Below are positions 57,549 to 64,000 of a stretch of DNA of 64,000 nt, piece by piece (the stretch's first letter is position 1; every line of letters starts with the position of its first letter). This stretch comes from Micromonospora peucetia (GTDB lineage Bacteria > Actinomycetota > Actinomycetes > Mycobacteriales > Micromonosporaceae). The stretch is taken from contig NZ_FMIC01000002.1 in the NCBI RefSeq assembly GCF_900091625.1, positions 4,712,001 through 4,776,000 of the forward strand, in the 5' to 3' direction. A program made the position numbers and the translations under genes. The notes under the pieces were generated by a model. The model was not told where the DNA came from, did no database searches, and saw only the letters and a program-made list of their open reading frames with translations.

Positions 57549-58664
57549 GTGTCGTCCTTGACAGCAGAACCCAGTTCCGCGCTCGACGCGCTGCGCCGCT
57601 ACACGCTGCACGAGTCGCCGACCGGTGACCGGCGGGCGCTGGCCGCGCTGGCCGACGTGCTGGACGCGGACGCCGCCCGCGCCGGCTTCGACACCGCCCG
57701 GGTGTCGCACCCGAGCGGCGACCATCTGGTCTGGACCATTCCGGCGCGCGGTGTCCCGGGCGATCCGGTGCTGCTGCTGACCCACTACGACACCGTCTGG
57801 CCGGTCGGCACACTGTCCGGCATGCCGTGGTCCGTCGACGGTGACACCATCCGTGGCCCGGGCGTGTACGACACCAAGGCCGGGATCGTCGCACTGCTCG
57901 CGGCGGCGGCACACGTCGAGCGGCAGCAGGCGCCGCATCCGGAGATCAGGGTCGTCGTCGCCGCCGACGAGGAGATCGGCTCGCCCACCGCCACCGGGCT
58001 GGTCCGGGCCGAGGCGACCCGGGCCCGCGCGGTGCTGGGCCTGGAACCGCCGCATCCCGGCGGCGACCTCAAGACCGGCCGGCGCGGCAGCACCCGGGTC
58101 CGCATCGAGGTCACCGGCGTCGAGGCGCACGCCGCGCTCGACCCCGACGCCGGGGTCAACGCCATCGACGAACTCGTCGACCAGCTCGTGCGGGTCCGCG
58201 CCCTCGTCGCGGGCCGGCCGGTCCTGCTCAACACCGGCACCGTCACCGGCGGAGGTCGGACCAACGTGGTCGCCGGCGAGGCCCACGCCGACCTCGGCCT
58301 GCGCTTCACCGACCCCGAGAACGAGGACGCGGTCCTCACCGGCCTGCGGTCGCTGCACCCGGTCCGTGATCGCGCCCGGCTCACCACCCGGCTGCTGTCG
58401 CACCGGCCCACCTGGCGGCCCGACGAGGCGGGAGCGCACCTGCTCGACCGGATCGTGGGCATCGCCGCGGGCCTCGGGCAACGCCTCGCCGGTCACCCGG
58501 CGGACGGTGCCGCCGACACCAACACGACGGGTGCGCTCGGCCGTCCCACCATCGACGGGCTGGCCCCGCCCGGTGGGGGCGCACACGCCCGGCAGGAGTG
58601 GGTCTCGGCCGCCGGCATCGGCGCGCGCAGCGACCTGCTGGCCGCCCTGCTCACCATGATCTGA
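57549..58664 (+). CDS. M20-family metallopeptidase (carboxypeptidase G2/ArgE-like)
   Basis: 371 residues. Zinc-ligand motifs are in place: LLLTHYDTVWP (about 78), YDTKAG (107) and ADEEIGSP (140, with the catalytic Glu). The dimerisation domain (about 180-285) and the return of the catalytic domain (GGGAHARQEWVS near 345) complete the family length. Such enzymes remove acyl groups from amino acids or cleave short peptides. Divergent from the GNAT/SIS/racemase operon by about 100 bp, so it probably works in the same N-acyl amino acid or dipeptide route. GTG 57549 fits the leaderless promoter. Confidence 0.85.
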   Translation: MSSLTAEPSSALDALRRYTLHESPTGDRRALAALADVLDADAARAGFDTARVSHPSGDHLVWTIPARGVPGDPVLLLTHYDTVWPVGTLSGMPWSVDGDTIRGPGVYDTKAGIVALLAAAAHVERQQAPHPEIRVVVAADEEIGSPTATGLVRAEATRARAVLGLEPPHPGGDLKTGRRGSTRVRIEVTGVEAHAALDPDAGVNAIDELVDQLVRVRALVAGRPVLLNTGTVTGGGRTNVVAGEAHADLGLRFTDPENEDAVLTGLRSLHPVRDRARLTTRLLSHRPTWRPDEAGAHLLDRIVGIAAGLGQRLAGHPADGAADTNTTGALGRPTIDGLAPPGGGAHARQEWVSAAGIGARSDLLAALLTMI

Positions 58665-58674
58665 ACGAAACGGC

Positions 58675-59760
58675 CTAGCGTGATCCGGCCCGCCGGGCCC
58701 GGGTCACCGCGACGAGTCCCACGACGATCAGAACCAGCCCGAGTGCGCCGGCCGCCACGACGTAGGTCCGCACGTCGTCGAAGCTGACGGTTTCGTCGCC
58801 GGCGGCCTGAGCGCTCGGCGTCGGCGTGGCATCCGGCACGCTGGGCGCGACGGCAGGTGGTGGGGAGTAGCGCAGGATCCTGGGCGTCGTTCCCGGTGGC
58901 TGGCCGGCGGTCTCGGAGACGGTGAGCAGGGACCGCCCGTCGTGGCTGTAGGTGATCGACTCGCCCTGCGGCTCGTCGGGCAGCGCGGTGACCCGTGGGG
59001 TCCCACTGGTCAACGCGGTGATCAGATCGCCGTCGGCCACGTCGAACTCGTACGCGTCGGCGTAGGTGCGCAGCACCGCCCGGCGGCCGTCCGGTGCGGT
59101 GGCGGCGCCGGTGACCGCCGTCCGGCCGAGCGCCCCGAACGGGTTGCTCGTCGTCGAGGCGGGCAGCTGGACCTGCCCCACCTTCACCAGTGGCGCCGTC
59201 GTGCCCGGCCGCAGGGGAGCGCTCGGGGCGTACAGGGTGGCCGAGTACTTGGTCACGATCACCGGCCGGCCGTCGCCGGTCACGAGCAGGGCCTCGGCGT
59301 CGTGCGGGCCGTCCGGGTACGCCAGGCGGTACAACACCGGGCGGTCGGCCCCCGGCGGGAGTTTCCACACGGCCAGCGTCTGTCGGGAGCGGTCGTTGTC
59401 GCCGACGTCCGCCACCCAGACCGTGCCGTCGCCGCCGACGGCGAGATCCTCGGTGTCCCGTGGCCGCGACGGATAGGGCACCGCCCGTACGACGGAGCAC
59501 TCACGGTCCAGGAAGAAGATCCGGCGGCGGGCCTCGTCGTTCGCGCCGTCATTGATGATGACGTAGCCGTCATCCGTGGCGACCATTCCGGAGATCTCGG
59601 TCAGCCGGCCGTCACGCACCTCGCACACTGGCGTCGCGGGGACCGGAGTGGGCGACGGGTTCGCCGCCGCCGCGCCCGGGGCCGTCGTGACGGCGCAGGC
59701 GACGACGGCTGCCGCCGCGATCCGCAGCAGCCGGTTGGTCCTGTTGCCTCGTCGCCTCAC
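58675..59760 (-). CDS. Secreted, membrane-anchored beta-propeller-like protein
   Basis: 361 residues. A signal peptide (RRRGNRTNRLLRIAAAAVVA ... AAAA) is followed by repeated strand motifs (ISGMVATDDGYVIINDGAN, DTEDLAVGGDGTVWVADVGDN, DAEALLVTGDGRPVIVTK) like an NHL/esterase-type six-blade propeller. A Pro/Ser/Thr-rich segment leads to a C-terminal transmembrane helix (YVVAAGALGLVLIVVGLVAV) with a basic cytoplasmic tail, so the propeller sits outside the membrane. Ligand or partner unknown. The GTG at 59760 has GAGAGG 8 bases upstream; the longer frame upstream is not needed. Confidence 0.75.
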   Translation of the reverse strand: MRRRGNRTNRLLRIAAAAVVACAVTTAPGAAAANPSPTPVPATPVCEVRDGRLTEISGMVATDDGYVIINDGANDEARRRIFFLDRECSVVRAVPYPSRPRDTEDLAVGGDGTVWVADVGDNDRSRQTLAVWKLPPGADRPVLYRLAYPDGPHDAEALLVTGDGRPVIVTKYSATLYAPSAPLRPGTTAPLVKVGQVQLPASTTSNPFGALGRTAVTGAATAPDGRRAVLRTYADAYEFDVADGDLITALTSGTPRVTALPDEPQGESITYSHDGRSLLTVSETAGQPPGTTPRILRYSPPPAVAPSVPDATPTPSAQAAGDETVSFDDVRTYVVAAGALGLVLIVVGLVAVTRARRAGSR

Positions 59761-60073
59761 CAGCAATCCTCTCAGTATCGGCCCGCCTCCGCCCGGCAGG
59801 CCGATGCCGTTTCGCGAACTGCTGACGACCCCTTCCGATCGGCGTGGACGCCACGTCGCGCACCATGGCCGGCTGCCGAGCCCGCCCCGGTGGGTCGCCG
59901 GCCGCCCGTGACGAGCGGCCTCGGGGGTGTGTGACCAGGGGGTGAGTGTATGACCTGTGGCGCCGCGACCGGTGGCGGGACCGGGACGCGCGGGGCCGGC
60001 GCCTGCGGCACGTGACCGAGCCGGACCGGACCGCCGGCGCGCCGCCGCGCCGGAAGCGTCGTACGCTGCCGCG
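59761..60073. other. 313-bp divergent intergenic region
   Basis: Upstream regions of the propeller protein and the P-loop protein. It includes a Ser/Arg-rich non-coding-looking stretch and a GGGGGTG-rich run near 59920-59945. No clear promoter hexamers or repeats were recognised. Confidence 0.4.
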
Positions 60074-60604
60074 ATGACCGCCCCCTCCCGCATCCTGGTC
60101 TACGCGGTGTACGGCGCTGGCAAGTCCACGCTGGCGGCGCGGCTGGCCGAGCGGCTCGGGTTGCCGTGGCACCCGGTCGACGACCTGCTCTGGCAACCCG
60201 GCTGGGTCGAGGTGCCGGTCGCCGAGCAGCGCAGCCGGATCGAGGCGGTCTGCCGACGCGACCGCTGGATCCTCGACGGCGCATACCACGGGTGGCGGGA
60301 CGTGGTGCTGGCCCGTGCTGACCTGATCGTCGGCCTTGACTATCCGCGCTGGCTCTCCTTCTGGCGGCTGCTGCGGCGCACCGCCCGACGGCTGGTCAGC
60401 GGCGAGGAGATCTGCAACGGCAATCGTGAGTCGCTGGGCAGCGTGCTGTCCCGGGACTCGATCCTGGTGTGGCACGTCACCGCGTTCGGCCGGGCCCGGC
60501 GGCGGATGCGGGCCTGGCAGGCCGACCCGGCCAGGCCGCCGGTGCTGCTGTTCCGCTCCCCGGCGGACCTGGACCGCTGGCTGGCCGGCCTGACCCGCCG
60601 ATGA
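60074..60604 (+). CDS. P-loop kinase-like protein (adenylate-kinase/AAA_18 type)
   Basis: 176 residues. Walker A YGAGKSTLAARLAERL at about 13-28, then HPVDDLLWQPGW and RDRWILDGAYHGW, and an arginine-rich lid (RLLRRTARRLVSGEE) typical of small-molecule kinases and topology-modulation-like proteins. It probably phosphorylates a small metabolite or nucleotide; the substrate is not known. ATG 60074 is the only sensible start although its ribosome binding site is weak. It is a single-gene unit between the propeller gene and the subtilase. Confidence 0.8.
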   Translation: MTAPSRILVYAVYGAGKSTLAARLAERLGLPWHPVDDLLWQPGWVEVPVAEQRSRIEAVCRRDRWILDGAYHGWRDVVLARADLIVGLDYPRWLSFWRLLRRTARRLVSGEEICNGNRESLGSVLSRDSILVWHVTAFGRARRRMRAWQADPARPPVLLFRSPADLDRWLAGLTRR

Positions 60605-60853
60605 GGACGTGCCGCAGGTCCAGCCGGTCGCCGATGTCGTGAACGACGCACAATCCCGGAGCGCAGACGGCACCGTGACGGTCGCGACGGGTATTTCTGT
60701 GACGTGCAACCGATGGACGTACGCCATTGCCTCGGTCTTCGTGATCACCTAGGTTCACCCGATCGCACCCAGCCGCACTGAGCACCTCCCCGGCTCTGGC
60801 GCGGCAGCGAGACACCTACCGATCGCGCCGCTGAAGTGACTTAGGAGCTCACC

Positions 60854-63800
60854 GTGGCACAGCCTCTCTATCGAAGAACGTTCCCCTCCCGTTGGCGGAC
60901 ACCGGCCCGACTGGTCGCGGCGTTGGCGGCGAGCACCATGCTGCTCGCCGTGGCCCCCGCTCCCGCCGCCGCGGCACCCCTGCGCGCACCACTACCGGCC
61001 GGCGACAAGGCGGCCCCCGCCCGCCCGGCATCCGGAAAGCCGCAGCCCAAGAGCGGGCTCTGGCTGTTGAAGATGGACAAGCCGTCGTTGGTGGCGGCCG
61101 CACAGGGCAGCGGGGCGCGTGCCGGCAGGATCGACACCCGGTCCGCAACCAGCACCTCCTACGCCAGCGAACTGGCGCGGCAGCAGGACACGCTGGTGGA
61201 CGAGATCGAGGCCGTTCTGGGCCGCTCGGTGCGGGTCGCCCACACGTACCGCAACGTGGTCAACGGCCTGGCGGTCGCGGTCAGCGCGGACGAGGCGGCG
61301 CAGTTGTCCGGTCTGCCGGGGGTCAGCGCGGTCGTACCCGACGAGACCCTGGAGCTGACGACCGACACCAGCAACGCGTTGATCCAGTCGCCTGCGGTCT
61401 GGGAGGGCAGGACGGCGGAGAACGTCGGTACCCGTGGCGAGGGCGTCGTCGTCGGGGTCCTGGACTCCGGCATCAACCCGGACCATCCGTCGTTCGCGGC
61501 GGTGGACGGCGACGGACACCGGCACACCAACCCGTTCGGCGAGGGCAGGTACGTCGGCGTCTGCGCCCCGACCCACCCCCGGCACAAGCCGATCTGCAAC
61601 GACAAGCTGATCGGCGCCTGGGCCATGGTCGGCACCGACGCCCGGGACGACAACGGTCACGGCAGCCACACCGCCTCGACCGCCGCCGGCAACCGGCACG
61701 AGGCGACGATCACCGTCGGCGCGAGCTCGCACAAGCTCACCGTCTCCGGGGTCGCGCCGCGGGCCAACATCATCTCCTACAAGGTCTGCATGAGCATCGG
61801 CTGCCTCTCCTCGGCGACGATCGCCGCCGTGGACCAGGCGATCGCCGACGGTGTGGACGTCCTCAACTACTCGATCTCCGGTCGCGACGATCCCTGGAAC
61901 GACCTGGTCGACCAGGCGTTCCTCGAGGCGTACTCGGCCGGTATCTTCGTCGCCGCCTCCGCCGGGAACAGCGGGCCGGGCCCCAGCACCGTCGCGAAGA
62001 CGGCGCCGTGGAACATGTCCGTCGCCGCGGTCAGCCACGAGCGGGTCATCGCCCACCGGCTCGACGTGACGGCACCGGCGCCGGTCCCGGCCGCGCTCAC
62101 CGGCGTCGCCGCCGTGATCGGGGAAGGCTCGCCGAGCCCGCCCATCGAGGGCGAGATCCGGTACTCGGGAACCGTCGACGCGGACAACGAGCAGGGCTGC
62201 GAGCCCTTCCCGGCGGCGGCGTTCAGCGGCGGGGTCGCCCTGATCCCCAGAGGCGGCTGCGACTTCTCCGTGAAGGTCAGGAACGCCGCCACGGCCGGCG
62301 CGACCGGTGTGGTCGTGCACACCCAGTACGGTGGCCCGCCGATCACCATGGGCGCGCTCACCGGAACCCCGATCCCCGCCGTGATGATCGGCCTCGCCGA
62401 CGGGAAGCGGCTGCGCGACCACCTGGCCGCCACCGAGGGGCCCGTCACCGTGCGGGTCGGTGCCGGCAGTGAGGTGCTGCGCGACGGGGACTGGACCGAC
62501 GTGGTGGCCGACTTCAGCTCGCGCGGGCCCAGCAAGTTCGACATGCTCGCGCCCACCGTCGCCGCCCCGGGCCGCAACATCCTCGCCGCCACGATGGGGA
62601 CGAAGGACAACCCGGCGCCGTACACCTTCATGCAGGGCACGTCCATGGCGTCGCCGCACGTCGCCGGTGCCGGTGCGCTGCTGGCGGCACTGCACCCCGA
62701 CTGGTCGCCGACGCGGATCCGTTCCGCGCTGGCGGTCACCGCGGACCGCGACGGCGTCGTCAAGGAGGACAGCACGACGCCCGCCGACGCCTTCGACATC
62801 GGCTCCGGCCGGATCAACCTGGACAAGGCGGCCCGGACCGGCCTCGTGCTCGACGAGACCGCCGCGAACTTCGTCGCGGCCGACCCCGAGGCCGGCGGCG
62901 ACCCGCAGACGCTGAACCTGCCGGCCGTCGTCGAACACCACTGCCTCAAGGTCTGCACGTTCACCCGGACGGTGTCCGGGGTGGCCAAGGTGACCGCGAC
63001 CTACCAGGTGGCGGCGCAGGCCCCGACCGGGGCGCGGATCACCGTCACGCCGACGCAGTTCACCCTGGCGCCCGGCGCCAGCCAGGAACTGACCGTCACC
63101 CTGGACGTCACCGGAACCGCCCGCAGGAACTGGCTCTTCGGCGCGATCAACCTGACCACCGACGCCCGGCACGCGCCGGACGGACCGCCGATCGCCCAGG
63201 CGCACTTCCCGGTCGCCGTCCTGCCCGCGGTCCCGGACCTGACCCTGGACAAGACCGCGCTGAGCTCCAGCATGGACGTGGCGCAGAACGAGAGCCACAC
63301 CGTCACGGTGGGCAACGCCGGTGGGGCCGAACTCACCTGGCGGGCGACCGGCGACGGCGCCGACTGCTCGTGGCCCTCGTGGGTGAAGGTGACGCCGGAC
63401 AGGGGAACGCTGGCCGCGTTCAAGAACCAGGAAATCCAGATCACCCTCGACTCCACGGGCCTGGACGACGGTGGCGTGTTCCGGGCCGACCTGTGCCTGG
63501 CCAGCAACGACCAGGACCAGCCGACAACCAGGATCGCGCTGGAACTGACGGTGGTGCCGGTGCCGAAGATCGAGGTGGCACCCCGGTCGCTCGCCGCCCG
63601 GCAGCCGGCCGGGATGGTCACCAGCAAGACGTTCGCGGTACGCAACTCCGGGCACGGGGTGCTGGACTGGCGCCTCGACGACCCGGACGCCGGCCCGGAC
63701 GACGAGCGGATCAGGCTGCTGCGCGAGGGCGTCCTGCTGATCCCCAACTCGGGCACCGCCACCCGTGGGGTGATGGCGTTCGACCCGCAGACCGGCAAGC

Positions 63801-64000
63801 TGATTGACCCGCGGTTCGTCCCGCACTTCCCGTACAACCCGTCCAACAGCCTGTACACGCCGTTCCAGATCATCGCCAAGCCGGACGGCAGCGGCTTCCT
63901 GATGTCCGACCAGGTGAACTCGATGATCACCGAGTACGGCCTGGACGGCAGTTTCCGGCGTGTCTTCGCGCCGGCCGACGGGGTGCGGAACCCGGCCATC
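60854..64000 (+). CDS. Secreted S8 subtilisin-like protease, cut by window edge
   Basis: At least 1049 residues; the frame runs off the end. Signal peptide about 1-37 (RRTFPSRWRTP then a hydrophobic run ending APAAAA), an inhibitor-I9-like propeptide (about 85-160), then the catalytic triad: Asp in VLDSGINPDHPS (203), His in NGHGSHTAS (about 268) and Ser in GTSMASPHVAG (about 597). A PA domain is inserted at about 450-525 (IPRGGCDFSVKVRNAA). C-terminal beta-sandwich repeats follow (Fn3/BACON-like, NAGGAELTWRA and VRNSGHGVLDWRL). GTG 60854 has AGGAG 6 bases upstream. An extracellular endopeptidase; the C-terminal anchoring is unknown. Confidence 0.92.
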   Translation, partial: MAQPLYRRTFPSRWRTPARLVAALAASTMLLAVAPAPAAAAPLRAPLPAGDKAAPARPASGKPQPKSGLWLLKMDKPSLVAAAQGSGARAGRIDTRSATSTSYASELARQQDTLVDEIEAVLGRSVRVAHTYRNVVNGLAVAVSADEAAQLSGLPGVSAVVPDETLELTTDTSNALIQSPAVWEGRTAENVGTRGEGVVVGVLDSGINPDHPSFAAVDGDGHRHTNPFGEGRYVGVCAPTHPRHKPICNDKLIGAWAMVGTDARDDNGHGSHTASTAAGNRHEATITVGASSHKLTVSGVAPRANIISYKVCMSIGCLSSATIAAVDQAIADGVDVLNYSISGRDDPWNDLVDQAFLEAYSAGIFVAASAGNSGPGPSTVAKTAPWNMSVAAVSHERVIAHRLDVTAPAPVPAALTGVAAVIGEGSPSPPIEGEIRYSGTVDADNEQGCEPFPAAAFSGGVALIPRGGCDFSVKVRNAATAGATGVVVHTQYGGPPITMGALTGTPIPAVMIGLADGKRLRDHLAATEGPVTVRVGAGSEVLRDGDWTDVVADFSSRGPSKFDMLAPTVAAPGRNILAATMGTKDNPAPYTFMQGTSMASPHVAGAGALLAALHPDWSPTRIRSALAVTADRDGVVKEDSTTPADAFDIGSGRINLDKAARTGLVLDETAANFVAADPEAGGDPQTLNLPAVVEHHCLKVCTFTRTVSGVAKVTATYQVAAQAPTGARITVTPTQFTLAPGASQELTVTLDVTGTARRNWLFGAINLTTDARHAPDGPPIAQAHFPVAVLPAVPDLTLDKTALSSSMDVAQNESHTVTVGNAGGAELTWRATGDGADCSWPSWVKVTPDRGTLAAFKNQEIQITLDSTGLDDGGVFRADLCLASNDQDQPTTRIALELTVVPVPKIEVAPRSLAARQPAGMVTSKTFAVRNSGHGVLDWRLDDPDAGPDDERIRLLREGVLLIPNSGTATRGVMAFDPQTGKLIDPRFVPHFPYNPSNSLYTPFQIIAKPDGSGFLMSDQVNSMITEYGLDGSFRRVFAPADGVRNPAI

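Noticed and set aside
60992..63826. 944-codon minus-strand open frame opposite the subtilase
   Set aside because: The + strand has signal peptide, complete catalytic triad, PA domain and a good ribosome binding site. The minus frame is composition-driven shadow.

Overview
The window is very GC-rich (my impression is about 72-73%) and densely coding, with 4-bp ATGA/GTGA overlaps, frequent GTG starts and many secreted or tailoring enzymes. This fits a Micromonosporaceae-type actinomycete chromosome. The taxon is an inference from style and protein flavour. No rRNA, tRNA or CRISPR array was seen.

Left arm (1-7.5 kb): a partial MFS exporter divergent from an ArsR-type regulator with a perfect inverted repeat between them; a YjbR/MmcQ protein; a 99-bp MITE-like inverted-repeat remnant; a secreted S1 protease with a strong terminator; a Cys/His hypothetical protein and a gene fragment; and an MFS/LysR divergent pair.

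Centre (7.5-54.7 kb): one large biosynthetic region, mostly on the minus strand. Its left part is a translationally coupled operon (12.6 to 7.5 kb): GNAT-like protein, transglutaminase-like protein, two free carrier proteins, acyl-AMP ligase and a thioester-reductase-like SDR. A FAD monooxygenase runs the other way. The main assembly line runs from 53.4 kb leftward: MbtH; C-A-PCP fused to a LanB-type (lantibiotic dehydratase) domain; C-A-PCP; a 223-aa Ala/Asn/Asp-rich protein; a 4528-aa NRPS (C-A-PCP-dual C-A-PCP-C-A-PCP-Cy-A-PCP-Ox); C-A-PCP-TE; a NRPS/PKS hybrid A-PCP-C-A-PCP-KS-KR-ACP-TE without an AT; then GSCFA, SGNH and TauD proteins. Specificity residues read by eye suggest Thr, an Arg-like residue, a Pro-like residue and Cys (to thiazole) on the large enzyme, Gly on the stand-alone module, and Ile/Val then Pro before the PKS step. 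An MFS exporter lies just upstream of MbtH.

Right arm (54.8-64 kb): an enolase-superfamily racemase/OSBS-like enzyme, a SIS protein and a GNAT form an operon divergent from an M20 peptidase whose promoter suggests a leaderless mRNA. Next come a secreted beta-propeller-like membrane-anchored protein, a small P-loop kinase-like protein, and a secreted subtilase cut by the window edge.

The most unusual object is the NRPS module physically fused to a LanB-type glutamylation domain (47628-53135). It joins machinery of tRNA-dependent RiPP modification to a carrier-protein assembly line. The transglutaminase/dual-carrier operon and the AT-less KS module are the next most interesting.
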